Positions 48,905-57,550 of a stretch of DNA of 64,000 nucleotides are shown piece by piece. Under the pieces are notes generated by a model. It searched no databases and was not told the DNA's origin. It saw nothing but the letters and a program-made list of their open reading frames with translations. Source of the DNA: Pantoea dispersa (GTDB lineage: Bacteria; Pseudomonadota; Gammaproteobacteria; Enterobacterales; Enterobacteriaceae). Where the stretch lies: contig NZ_SCKT01000005.1 of the NCBI RefSeq assembly GCF_014155765.1, forward strand, positions 210,016 through 274,015, read 5' to 3'. Within the stretch, counting starts at the first letter, position 1. Every line of letters begins with the position of its first letter. The translations under genes and the position numbers were made by a program.

Positions 48905-49540
48905 TCAATGCTTCGGCGTTTCCATCGCTTCCAGCAGCTCGGGGAAAAAATCTTCCAGCAGATCCGGCGTCATCAGCTCGGGGTAATGAATCAAATGCTC
49001 GCGAATGCGTTCATTCACGTCTGGCAACAGGCGCTGGGCGGCGTCGCTGGCGCTGATTTTCTTCTGCTTCATCAGGCGCAGCACGTTATCCGGCAGGTTA
49101 TCCTCATCTTCCTCGCTCTCTACGCCTTCCAGATCGTCCAGCTCATCCAGCAACTCCATCAGCGCTTCAATCTGCGGCGTGCGTGACTGATACTCTGCCG
49201 GCTTCTCATTCTCCAGATAGCGCAGCAGCGCGCGCACCGGCGAGCCGTCCGGCGTGGCGGGCGGTTCACTGGCGAACCAGCTAAGCAGCGCATGCTGGCT
49301 CACCTGATGTACGTGATAACCGTTGTCCACCAGCTCATCGGCGAGGATATCGGCGGTGTCGTGCTCAATCAGGCAAATGTGGGTGCGACCCGGCGTGAAC
49401 TGCTCCAGCCACTGATAAATCTCCTCAATCACGCTGTCGGCGTAATGAAACGTCTGGCTGAGGTAGCTGTCATCCGGCTGGTGAACGCAGATGCGAATCA
49501 GGTCGGGATCGAAGTAAATCGCAATGTTGATGCCTTTCAT
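48905..49540 (-). CDS. Hypothetical protein with acidic segment
   Basis: 211-aa protein that I do not recognise. It has no signal peptide or membrane helix. The N-terminal half looks like a folded domain (MKGINIAIYFDPDLIRICVH; GRTHICLIEHDTADILADEL). Residues 131-148 are strikingly acidic (LDELDDLEGVESEEDEDN), and the C-terminal part looks helical (RIREHLIHYPELMTPDLLED). AGGA lies before the ATG and codon use resembles the neighbours, so it is probably real and resident. Its stop is next to the 86-bp array. Confidence 0.7.
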   Translation of the reverse strand: MKGINIAIYFDPDLIRICVHQPDDSYLSQTFHYADSVIEEIYQWLEQFTPGRTHICLIEHDTADILADELVDNGYHVHQVSQHALLSWFASEPPATPDGSPVRALLRYLENEKPAEYQSRTPQIEALMELLDELDDLEGVESEEDEDNLPDNVLRLMKQKKISASDAAQRLLPDVNERIREHLIHYPELMTPDLLEDFFPELLEAMETPKH

Positions 49541-49635
49541 GCGCGGTGTCCTGTGTGGTGCAAAACTTCACTATAGCGTCAGGGCGCGCAGAAAAACATG
49601 CTATCGCCAGCAGCCGCAGCCACTGGCGATAAAAA

Positions 49636-50115
49636 TTACCGCAAATCAGCACGATCCAGCCCGTAAGCGCTGTCGAGCGCGCCGGGTGCCATCTGCGACA
49701 GGATCATCAGCCGGTTCCAGGTATTGATCACCGCGATCTTAAAGGTCAGCTCGCTGATCTCCACCTCGGAGAAGTGCGCGCGCAGCTCGCCGTACAGCGC
49801 TTCGTCAACGCCGTGCTCGCCAATGCGCGTCAGCGCTTCGGTCAGAGCAAAGGCGGTTTTCTCGCGCGCGCTGAACAGCGGCGATTCACGCCAGATCGCC
49901 ACATGGTGCAGCCGCAGCTCGTGCTCGCCGTCAATCGCCGCCTGCTTGATGTGCATATCGAGGCAGAACGCGCAGTGGTTGAGCTGCGAGGCGCGGATAT
50001 CCACCAGATGCCTGAGCGACTTCTCCAGCGACGTGCTGGCGACGCTATTCGACAAATCCGACATCGCTTTGGCCAGCGCCGGGGTGGTTTTGAAATGGTT
50101 AACGCGTTGAGTCAT
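49636..50115 (-). CDS. AhpD-like / carboxymuconolactone decarboxylase-family protein
   Basis: 159-aa alkylhydroperoxidase-like protein. The redox CxxC motif is intact in LNHCAFCLDMHIKQA, with the downstream histidine of the family. Members reduce peroxides or act as small oxidoreductases; none is assigned here. GGAGG precedes the ATG. It is the third gene of an apparent operon (acetyltransferase, azoreductase, this gene) with gaps of about 12 bp, opposite a MocR regulator. Confidence 0.85.
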   Translation of the reverse strand: MTQRVNHFKTTPALAKAMSDLSNSVASTSLEKSLRHLVDIRASQLNHCAFCLDMHIKQAAIDGEHELRLHHVAIWRESPLFSAREKTAFALTEALTRIGEHGVDEALYGELRAHFSEVEISELTFKIAVINTWNRLMILSQMAPGALDSAYGLDRADLR

Positions 50116-50127
50116 GATTTTCCTCCG

Positions 50128-50733
50128 TCAGAACAGACGTTCAATGGTTTCAAGTGCTTCGGGTAACGCGCGGGCACGGCTGAGCGGGTCGTGCGTGCCG
50201 TCGACGCGGATAAACTGCACATCGCTGATGCCGATGTACGCCAGCGCCGCGCGCACGTACGGCGTGAACTGGTCATCCTGCATAAAGGGCCCGTGGGCAA
50301 ACACGCTGCCGCTGGCCATCACGCAGTAAACTTTTTTGCCGCTCACCAGCCCGACTTTGGTGCCTTCAGGCGTAAAGGCGAAGGTGCGGCCGGCGCGGGT
50401 AATATGGTCGAACCAGGCTTTCAGTACCGACGGCAGCCCGAGGTTCCACATCGGCGATGAGATAACCAGGGTGTCGCAGGCAAGCAGCTGATCCACCAGC
50501 CGTTCCGAGGTGCGAATGGCGTTACGCTGCGCTTCATCACGCGCCTCCGGTGGGGTAAAAAAAGCCCTGATGGTGAAAGCATCGAGATGCGGCAGCGGCT
50601 GTTGCGCCAGATCCAGCACCGTCTCGTGCAGATCGTGATGGCGGCTGCGCAGCTTTTCGATCAGACGCGCCGAGGCGATGCGCGACGTCGATCCCGCCAG
50701 ATCCGGGCTGACTTTAATGTGCAGCACATTCAT
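50128..50733 (-). CDS. FMN-dependent NADH-azoreductase-type flavodoxin-fold protein
   Basis: 201-aa flavoenzyme of the AzoR/NQO family that transfers two electrons from NADH to quinones or azo dyes. The FMN-binding parts are VSPDLAGSTSRIASARLIEK near the N-terminus and SSPMWNLGLPSVLKAWFDHI in the middle; GLVSGKKVYCVMASGS follows. It is diverged from E. coli AzoR, so I give no symbol. I start at 50733 because AGGA precedes that ATG and the longer form overlaps the upstream gene. It sits 11 bp after the acetyltransferase stop. Confidence 0.85.
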   Translation of the reverse strand: MNVLHIKVSPDLAGSTSRIASARLIEKLRSRHHDLHETVLDLAQQPLPHLDAFTIRAFFTPPEARDEAQRNAIRTSERLVDQLLACDTLVISSPMWNLGLPSVLKAWFDHITRAGRTFAFTPEGTKVGLVSGKKVYCVMASGSVFAHGPFMQDDQFTPYVRAALAYIGISDVQFIRVDGTHDPLSRARALPEALETIERLF

Positions 50734-50744
50734 GCAGAGATTCC

Positions 50745-51170
50745 TCATACGATAGAGTGATAAAAATGCAGGCCGAGCGCCTGATAGCCGCAGCGCTGAT
50801 AAAACGCCTGCGCCCGGGTATTACTGATTGCGGTATCCAGCACCATACGGTGGCAGCCGTACTCACGCGCCAGCACCGCTAAGCCGTCGAGCAGCGCGGC
50901 GCCGAAGCCCTGACCGCGCAGCGCGGGATCGCTCACCAGGTCATCGACGTAGCAGAAGCTGCCGTGGATAAAATTCTCCAGCAGGCGATAACCGGCCAGT
51001 ACCGCCGGCTGTCCCTGATGTTCGATACTGGCGAGGCGATAACCCTGCGCCTGCTGACGCTGCGCCTGGGCGATAAACTGCGCCTCATCCACCAGCCGCC
51101 CGCGCAGCGCACGCATCAGCGGGTAGCAGCGCGCGAGTTGTTCTGCGGTGGCGTAATGCACAATCTTCAT
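50745..51170 (-). CDS. GNAT-family N-acetyltransferase
   Basis: 141-aa single-domain acetyltransferase. The acetyl-CoA pyrophosphate loop is DPALRGQGFGAALLDGL, followed by HRMVLDTAISNTRAQAFYQR and the C-terminal FYQRCGYQALGLHFY. The substrate is unknown. I start at 51170 (MKIVHYATAEQ), since GGATGAGAG precedes that ATG. First gene of the leftward three-gene operon and divergent from the MocR regulator, its likely controller. Confidence 0.82.
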   Translation of the reverse strand: MKIVHYATAEQLARCYPLMRALRGRLVDEAQFIAQAQRQQAQGYRLASIEHQGQPAVLAGYRLLENFIHGSFCYVDDLVSDPALRGQGFGAALLDGLAVLAREYGCHRMVLDTAISNTRAQAFYQRCGYQALGLHFYHSIV

Positions 51171-51290
51171 GGCTCTCATCCGTATTGCGGGGGGAATGCC
51201 TGCATCTTAAACTGCTATGTCTGAGCGAACAGGGCCATTACGCGTGAAAACAGGTAGGACATAGCGCAGTGGCAGGGAAAGGAGTGACGC

Positions 51291-52670
51291 GTGGGTTACA
51301 AAGAGATTTACCAGCGCTTCCGGCAGCAGATTCTTGCCGGACTGCTCCGGCCGGGCGACCGCGTACCGGCGATCCGCATGCTGGCGGGTGAGCTGCAGGT
51401 GGCGCGTAAAACGGTGGAGGCCGCCTATGAAATCCTCATCGGCGAAGGCTATTTTGTCAGCCAGGGCGCGAAGGGCACGCGCGTCAATCCGCAGCTGAAG
51501 CTGGCGAGCGCAGCCACGCCACCGCGCGCACCGGCGACGACGCCCGCGCTGCTGCCGGTGACCGAGGGCAAAGGCGAGCTGCGGCTCGGCATCCCGGCGC
51601 TGGACGAGTTTCCGCACAAGAAGTGGCGGCTGATGTCGGCGAAAGCGGCGCGCAGCCTGCGGCCGGACGAGATGATGATACCGCCGGTGATGGGGTATGC
51701 GCCGCTGCGGGCGGCCATCGCCAGCTACCTGAACATTTCGCGCGGCCTCAACTGCCAGCCGGAGCAGATCTTCATCACCAGCGGCTACCGCGCTAACCTG
51801 CGACTGATTCTGGCGGTGCTGGCGCAGCCGGGCGACAAAGTGCTGTTCGAAGATCCCGGCTACTTCTTCGGCCAGCAGCTGCTGAAGCGCATCGCACCCA
51901 ACCTGCACTATGTGCCGGTGGATGGGCAGGGCGTCGACGTGGAGTATCTTCTGCGCTATCACGCCGACGCGCGCTTTGCGGTGGTAACGCCAACGCACCA
52001 GAGCCCGCTGGCGGTCAGCCTGTCGCTGCCGCGCAAACATCAGCTGCTGGCGTGGGCGCAGCAGCATGACAGCTGGATCATTGAGGATGATTACGACGGC
52101 GAATTTCACTACACGCGTAAGGTGATTCCGGCGCTGAAAAGCCTGGATGTGCACGACCGGGTGATCTACACCGGCACCTTCAGTAAAACCATGATGCCGG
52201 CGATGCGCATCGGCTATCTGGTGATGCCGCAGCACACGCTGGCGCAGTTCGGCGAGCTGGGCGAGATTCTGGAAACCGGCCTGCCGCTGCTGCCGCAGAA
52301 AATCCTAGCGCAGTTCCTCAGCGAAGGGCATTTTTATCGCCACATCAAGAAGATGCGCATCCTGTATCAGCAGCGCCGCCGCATGATGCTGGAGGCCATC
52401 GAAGCCAGCTTTCCGGGGCTGTTTACCTTTGAGCTGACCGACGGCGGTATGCACATCGTGGCATTTCTGCGGCGCGGCACGCAGGACGTGGCGCTGGCGA
52501 CGCTGTGGGCGCAGCAGGCGTTGTACGTGCGGCCGCTGTCGGGCTGGTACGCGCAGACGCAAAAGCGCTATGGCCTGGTGATTGGCTACACCAATATTCA
52601 GTCGTTTGAACAGGCGAGGACGCTGCTGGCGCGCGTGGCGGATGCGACGCTGACGTTGTTGAGGGCTTAG
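51291..52670 (+). CDS. MocR-type GntR/aminotransferase transcriptional regulator
   Basis: 459-aa regulator with an N-terminal GntR winged helix (residues 1-70, LLRPGDRVPAIRMLAGELQV) and an aminotransferase-like domain. The PLP lysine is K299 (YTGTFSKTMMPAMRIGYLV). The cofactor-aspartate region reads DSWIIEDDYDGEFHY. It is closer to the PdxR/GabR branch than to YdcR. It starts with GTG 6 bases after GGAG. It lies back to back with the acetyltransferase-azoreductase-AhpD operon, the usual layout of a MocR protein and its target. The effector is unknown. Confidence 0.88.
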   Translation: MGYKEIYQRFRQQILAGLLRPGDRVPAIRMLAGELQVARKTVEAAYEILIGEGYFVSQGAKGTRVNPQLKLASAATPPRAPATTPALLPVTEGKGELRLGIPALDEFPHKKWRLMSAKAARSLRPDEMMIPPVMGYAPLRAAIASYLNISRGLNCQPEQIFITSGYRANLRLILAVLAQPGDKVLFEDPGYFFGQQLLKRIAPNLHYVPVDGQGVDVEYLLRYHADARFAVVTPTHQSPLAVSLSLPRKHQLLAWAQQHDSWIIEDDYDGEFHYTRKVIPALKSLDVHDRVIYTGTFSKTMMPAMRIGYLVMPQHTLAQFGELGEILETGLPLLPQKILAQFLSEGHFYRHIKKMRILYQQRRRMMLEAIEASFPGLFTFELTDGGMHIVAFLRRGTQDVALATLWAQQALYVRPLSGWYAQTQKRYGLVIGYTNIQSFEQARTLLARVADATLTLLRA

Positions 52671-52779
52671 CGGCTACGTGGCGAGAGAAGAGGGCGCGGG
52701 GGACAGCCCGCGCCGGCTGGCATAAGGTGAGCTGCGATTCAGACGGCAGGAAGGCGGCCTCTGAACCCGCGCGAAGGAA

Positions 52780-53295
52780 TCACATGCCGATGTATTTTTT
52801 GCCCTGCTTCAGCACCACATCGCAGGCTTTGGTTTTCAGCTTCTCACCCATCGGCGAGTTGCTCAGGCTTTGCAGATTCAGCTGCTGACCGTTGCCGGTG
52901 TTCAGCAGGCCCTGCAGCCCCTGCTGGTAATCGGTTTTCTGCTGCTGCGCGGTGGTACTGCTCAGGCCCAGCTTGCTCAGCACCTGATCCTTCACTGACT
53001 TCACGTTGTTATCCACCACGTTGTGCTGCACGCAATACTCCATCACGCCGGCGGCGTTGGTCATGCTATTGGCGCTCACCGCTTTATCGCCGCCGTTCAG
53101 CAGGCCGCTGAGCGAAGAGAGCGACAGGCCGCCGTTCTGTGTGTTGCTGGTGGCGGTGTTGCCGCTGTTCTGCTGCGACAGCTGCGATGCGGCGCTGCTC
53201 AGCTGATCCTGCCAGCTCGCCGCCGATGCGCTACCGGCTACCAGTGCCGCCGCGATACCCCATCCCCAAACTAACCGTTGTGTTGCTTTTTTCAT
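52780..53295 (-). CDS. yjjA: DUF2501 secreted protein YjjA
   Basis: 171-aa exported protein with a signal peptide (WGWGIAAALVAGSASA, cleavage near 25). A Ser/Gln/Asn-rich segment follows (QLSSAASQLSQQNSGNTATS), then the conserved C-terminal DUF2501 domain (NAAGVMEYCVQHNVVDNNVK; SNSPMGEKLKTKACDVVLKQ) with two cysteines. Family and length match E. coli YjjA, whose role is unknown. Between it and leuX lies about 250 bp containing only the tRNA promoter. Confidence 0.85.
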   Translation of the reverse strand: MKKATQRLVWGWGIAAALVAGSASAASWQDQLSSAASQLSQQNSGNTATSNTQNGGLSLSSLSGLLNGGDKAVSANSMTNAAGVMEYCVQHNVVDNNVKSVKDQVLSKLGLSSTTAQQQKTDYQQGLQGLLNTGNGQQLNLQSLSNSPMGEKLKTKACDVVLKQGKKYIGM

Positions 53296-53488
53296 CTCAA
53301 CCTCGTTGTGCTTATACGTCTGACTGCGTCAGTTGTGGTTAAGAGGCATGCAGCGGCAGAAAGTTCCGGAGAAGTGGCCGCCGCGCGCGAGTTTGGGAGT
53401 GTTCCGGAGGCGACTGCCGGGGTTTTGCGCAGCGTTTTTGGCAGCGCTGCTTTTTTCGACGTTTAGCGCACATCCCCGTCGATTCCGG

Positions 53489-53516
53489 TTGCGCCGCAAG
53501 CGCGTAACGGTATAAT
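53489..53516 (+). promoter_or_regulatory. Promoter of tRNA-Leu
   Basis: TTGCGC (53489-53494), a 16-bp spacer and a perfect TATAAT (53511-53516), followed by a G+C-rich discriminator (CGCCCACG) typical of stringently controlled stable-RNA promoters. The tRNA begins 28 bp after the -10. Confidence 0.8.
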
Positions 53517-53544
53517 CGCCCACGTTTTCCGCATCCTCTTCAGT

Positions 53545-53629
53545 GCCGAAGTGGCGAAATCGGTAGACGCAGTTGATTCAAAATCAACCGTAGAAATACG
53601 TGCCGGTTCGAGTCCGGCCTTCGGCACCA
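53545..53629 (+). tRNA. leuX: tRNA-Leu (anticodon CAA)
   Basis: 85-base tRNA with encoded CCA end. The acceptor stem is GCCGAAG / CTTCGGC. The anticodon stem GTTGA / TCAAC encloses loop TTCAAAA with anticodon CAA at 53579-53581. The long variable arm and the T arm (GGTTCGAGTCC) are present. It is nearly identical to E. coli leuX, a known integration hot spot, and marks the left edge of the defence island here. Confidence 0.97.
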
Positions 53630-53642
53630 TCTGATGCAACTT

Positions 53643-53667
53643 AAGTCGCTTACGAGCGGCTTTTTTT
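53643..53667 (+). terminator. Terminator of leuX
   Basis: AAGTCGCT / AGCGGCTT stem with loop TACG, followed by seven T residues, 14 bp after the tRNA. Confidence 0.85.
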
Positions 53668-53965
53668 GTGCCTGAAATTCAGTAGCTGCAAGGTTTTTTT
53701 GATTTTTCTCTTGGCTTAAATCGATCTGGTTTGAGTTAAATCGGTTTAATGATCTTTTTATCTGACATTGCGGCCGATCAAAATGTCTTTGCTGAAAAAG
53801 TTTAGGGCTTTTGTGCTTAGTACGGCACATCAAAATCAACGAATCCTTAAGAATTAATTAGTTGATGTGACGTTGTTCGTTGCCCGTGAAGATGCAGGAA
53901 GCTAAGATAAAAGCTTATAGGCCATAAATATATGGATAGGCTGCACAGCGACAGATCAAAACTTA
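53668..53965. other. A+T-rich gap between leuX and hsdR with a long inverted repeat
   Basis: No gene or integrase remnant is recognised. A notable inverted repeat, CACATCAA (53826-53833) and TTGATGTG (53862-53869), flanks a CTTAAG-containing A+T-rich centre about 100 bp before hsdR. It may be an hsdR control site, a terminator or an element end. The open frame on the other strand over the tRNA is not credible. Confidence 0.5.
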
Positions 53966-56900
53966 ATGATGAATAAATCTAATTTTGAGTTCCTGAAAGG
54001 CGTCAACGATTTCACTTATGCCATCGCCTGTGCGGCGGAAAACAATTATCCGGATGATCCCAACACCACGCTGGTTAAAATGCGTATGTTTGGTGAAGCG
54101 ACGGCTAAACACCTTGGCCTGCTACTGGGCGTCCCTTCCTGCGAGAATCAACATGATCTCCTCCGTGAGTTAGGCAAAATTGCCTTTGTTGATGACACTA
54201 TTCTTTCTGTATTCCACAAATTGCGCCGTGTCGGTAACCAGGCAGTGCATGAATACCATAACGATCTTGATGATGCCCAGATGTGCCTTCGGCTCGGCTT
54301 CCGTCTGGGTGTCTGGTATTACCGTCTGGTCACGAAAAATTATGATTTCGCAGTGCCTGTTTTTGCGTTGCCTGAACGTGGCGAAAACCTCTACTACCAG
54401 GAGGTGCTGACGCTGAAACAGCAGCTGGAGCAGCAGTCACGCGAAAAAGCGCAGAGTCAGGCTGAGCTGGCAGCACAGCAGCAGAAGCTGATAAGCCTGA
54501 ACGGCTATATCGCTATTCTGGAAGGTAAGCAGCAGGAAACTGAAGCGCAAACACAAGCACGACTTTCGGCGCTGGAAGCCCAGTTAGCTGAGAAAAATGC
54601 AGAACTGGCGAAGCAGACTGAACAGGAACGTAAGGCATACCAGAATGAAATCACCGATCAGGCCATCAAGCGTACGCTTGATCTGAGTGAAGAAGAGAGT
54701 CGCTTCCTGATTGATGCACAGCTGCGTAAAGCAGGCTGGCAGGCCGATAGCAAAGCGTTGCGCTTTTCTGAAGGCGCGCGCCCGGAGCCGGGAGTCAACA
54801 AAGCTATTGCTGAATGGCCAACCGGTAAAGATGAAACGGGCAAGCAGGGTTTTGCGGACTACGTTTTATTTGTTGGTCTTAAGCCCATCGCAGTAGTAGA
54901 AGCGAAGCGTAAGAACATTGACGTTCCCACCAAGCTCAATGAGTCCTATCGCTACAGTAAATACTTCGATAATGCGTTCTTACGCAATACGTTGCTGGAA
55001 GAGTACGCGGCAGAAGACGTGCACGAAGCGGTACCGCTCTATGAAATCAGCTGGCAGGATACCAGCGGCGAACAGCGCTTTAAAATTCCCTTCTGCTTCT
55101 CCACCAACGGGCGTGAATATCGCGCGGCGATGAAGACCAAAAGCGGCATCTGGTATCGTGACGTTCGCTATACCACCAACATGTCAAAAGCCTTGCCGGA
55201 GTGGCATCGTCCGGAAGAGCTGCTGGACATGCTCGGTAGCGATCCGCAGAGACAAAATCAGTGGTTTGCTGATAATCCAGGGATGAGTGAGCTGGGCCTG
55301 CGCTACTACCAGGAAGATGCTGTGCGGGCGGTAGAAAATGCCATCGTCAATGGGCAGCAGGAGATCCTGCTGGCAATGGCGACCGGTACCGGTAAAACCC
55401 GTACCGCTATCGCCCTGATGTTCCGTCTTATCCAGTCCCAGCGTTTTAAGCGCATTCTCTTCCTGGTTGATCGACGTTCTCTTGGTGAGCAGGCGCTGGG
55501 CGCGTTTGACGATACGCGTATAAATGGCGACACCTTTAATAGCATCTTCGATATTAAAGGGCTGACAGATAAGTTCCCGGAAGACAGCACTAAAATTCAC
55601 GTTGCCACGGTTCAGTCGCTGGTTAAACGCACCCTACAATCTGACGAACCCATGCCGGTTGGTCGTTACGACTGTATCGTGGTGGATGAAGCACATCGCG
55701 GTTACATTCTTGATAAAGAGCAGACCGAAGGTGAACTGCAATTCCGCAGCCAGTTGGATTACGTCTCAGCCTATCGCCGTATTCTCGACCACTTTGATGC
55801 CGTGAAGGTTGCACTAACCGCTACGCCTGCGCTACATACGGTGCAGATTTTCGGCGATCCGGTTTACCGCTACACCTATCGTACTGCGGTAATCGACGGT
55901 TATCTGATCGATCAGGATCCGCCGATTCAGATCACCACCCGCAACGCGCAGGATGGCGTTTATCTCGCTCAGGGTGAGCAGGTCGAGCGTATTAGTTCGC
56001 AGGGTGAAGTGATTAACGACACCCTGGAAGACGAGCAGGATTTTGAGGTCGCCGACTTTAACCGCAAGCTGATTATTCCCGCGTTTAACCGCGCCGTCTG
56101 TAATGAACTGACTGAGTATCTCGATCCGACCGGGCTGCAAAAAACGCTGGTATTCTGCGTCACTAACGCCCATGCCGATATGGTGGTGGAAGAGCTACGT
56201 GCCGCGTTTAAGAAAAAGTATCCGCAGCTGGAACACGACGCGATTATCAAGATTACCGGTGATGCCGATAAAGACGCGCGTAAAGTGCAGACCATGATCA
56301 CCCGCTTTAACAAAGAGCGGCTGCCGAATATCGTCGTCACTGTCGATCTGCTGACCACCGGCGTGGATATCCCGTCGATTTGTAACATCGTTTTTCTGCG
56401 TAAGGTACGCAGCCGCATTCTGTATGAGCAGATGAAAGGTCGTGCGACGCGTCTGTGTCCGGCGGTGGCTAAAACCAGCTTTAAGATTTTTGACTGTGTC
56501 GATATTTATAGCTCGCTGGAGAGTGTCGATACCATGCGCCCGGTAGTTATCCGTCCTCAGGTCGAACTGCAAACGCTGGTCAATGAAATCACCGACTCCG
56601 AGACTTACAAAACCATGGAGGCGGATGGTCGCAGCTTTGCCGAGCACAGCCATGAACAGCTGATTGCTAAGCTTCAGCGTATTATCGGCCTGGCCACGTT
56701 TAACCGTGACCGCAGCGAAACCGTAGATAAGCAGGTGCGTCGTCTTGATGAACTCTGTCAGGACACAGCGGGCGTTACGTTTAACGGTTTCGCCTCGCGT
56801 TTGCGGGATAAAGGAGCGCACTGGAGTGCCGAAGTCTTCAATAAACTGCCTGGCTTCATTGCCCGTCTTGAGAAGCTGAAAGCCGATATCAATAGCCTGA

Positions 56901-57478
56901 ATGATGCGCCAATCTTCCTCGATATTGACGATGAAGTGGTAAGCGTTAAGTCGCTCTATGGTGAGTACGACACGCCGCAGGATTTCCTTGAAGCGTTTGA
57001 TTCGCTGGTGCAACGTTCACCGAATGCGCAGCCAGCCTTACAGGCGGTGATCAATCGTCCGCGCGATCTCACCCGCAAAGGACTGGTCGAACTGCAGGAG
57101 TGGTTTGATCGCCAGCATTTTGAGGAATCTTCCCTGCGCAAAGCGTGGAAAGAGACGCGCAACGAAGATATCGCAGCCCGGCTGATTGGCCATATCCGCC
57201 GGGCGGCGGTGGGTGATGCGCTGAAGCCGTTTGATGAGCGTGTCGATCATGCCCTTAAACGCATCAAAGGCGAAAACGACTGGAGCAGCGAGCAGGTCAC
57301 CTGGCTCGACCGTTTAGCTACGGCGCTGAAAGAGAAGGTGGTGCTTGACGACGACGTTTTCAAAACGGGCAATTTCCATCGGCGTGGCGGAAAGGCGATG
57401 CTGCAAAAAACGTTCGACGATGACCTCGACAACCTGCTCGATAAGTTCAGCGATTACATCTGGGACGAGCCTGCTTAA
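53966..57478 (+). CDS. hsdR: Type IA restriction enzyme R subunit (EcoKI-like)
   Basis: 1170-aa motor and nuclease subunit of a type I restriction-modification system, the same length as EcoKI HsdR. Residues 1-145 are a DUF4145-like region (MMNKSNFEFLKGVNDFTYAI), and about 150-230 a coiled coil. The PD-(D/E)xK nuclease region shows YVLFVGLKPIAVVEAKRKN near 305. The helicase has Walker A ATGTGKT (K477) and DEAH box D574-H577 (VVDEAHRGYILD). The sequence is very close to EcoKI throughout by recollection. It cuts unmodified DNA after translocation, as HsdR2M2S. First gene of hsdRMS. Confidence 0.97.
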   Translation: MMNKSNFEFLKGVNDFTYAIACAAENNYPDDPNTTLVKMRMFGEATAKHLGLLLGVPSCENQHDLLRELGKIAFVDDTILSVFHKLRRVGNQAVHEYHNDLDDAQMCLRLGFRLGVWYYRLVTKNYDFAVPVFALPERGENLYYQEVLTLKQQLEQQSREKAQSQAELAAQQQKLISLNGYIAILEGKQQETEAQTQARLSALEAQLAEKNAELAKQTEQERKAYQNEITDQAIKRTLDLSEEESRFLIDAQLRKAGWQADSKALRFSEGARPEPGVNKAIAEWPTGKDETGKQGFADYVLFVGLKPIAVVEAKRKNIDVPTKLNESYRYSKYFDNAFLRNTLLEEYAAEDVHEAVPLYEISWQDTSGEQRFKIPFCFSTNGREYRAAMKTKSGIWYRDVRYTTNMSKALPEWHRPEELLDMLGSDPQRQNQWFADNPGMSELGLRYYQEDAVRAVENAIVNGQQEILLAMATGTGKTRTAIALMFRLIQSQRFKRILFLVDRRSLGEQALGAFDDTRINGDTFNSIFDIKGLTDKFPEDSTKIHVATVQSLVKRTLQSDEPMPVGRYDCIVVDEAHRGYILDKEQTEGELQFRSQLDYVSAYRRILDHFDAVKVALTATPALHTVQIFGDPVYRYTYRTAVIDGYLIDQDPPIQITTRNAQDGVYLAQGEQVERISSQGEVINDTLEDEQDFEVADFNRKLIIPAFNRAVCNELTEYLDPTGLQKTLVFCVTNAHADMVVEELRAAFKKKYPQLEHDAIIKITGDADKDARKVQTMITRFNKERLPNIVVTVDLLTTGVDIPSICNIVFLRKVRSRILYEQMKGRATRLCPAVAKTSFKIFDCVDIYSSLESVDTMRPVVIRPQVELQTLVNEITDSETYKTMEADGRSFAEHSHEQLIAKLQRIIGLATFNRDRSETVDKQVRRLDELCQDTAGVTFNGFASRLRDKGAHWSAEVFNKLPGFIARLEKLKADINSLNDAPIFLDIDDEVVSVKSLYGEYDTPQDFLEAFDSLVQRSPNAQPALQAVINRPRDLTRKGLVELQEWFDRQHFEESSLRKAWKETRNEDIAARLIGHIRRAAVGDALKPFDERVDHALKRIKGENDWSSEQVTWLDRLATALKEKVVLDDDVFKTGNFHRRGGKAMLQKTFDDDLDNLLDKFSDYIWDEPA

Positions 57479-57550
57479 CGCGTTATCATCCCCGGCAATG
57501 TCATCGTCTGCGGCCCTCATTAGGGCCGCTGTCTATTTATGGAATACCCA

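Noticed and set aside
48576-49056. Several open frames of 60-174 codons on both strands across the 86-bp array
   Set aside because: They repeat the same peptide every 86 bp and exist only because the unit length and sequence keep a frame open; no ribosome sites or independent support.
53540-53839. 99-codon minus-strand frame over leuX
   Set aside because: Covers a tRNA gene antisense and has no recognisable sequence; not a gene.
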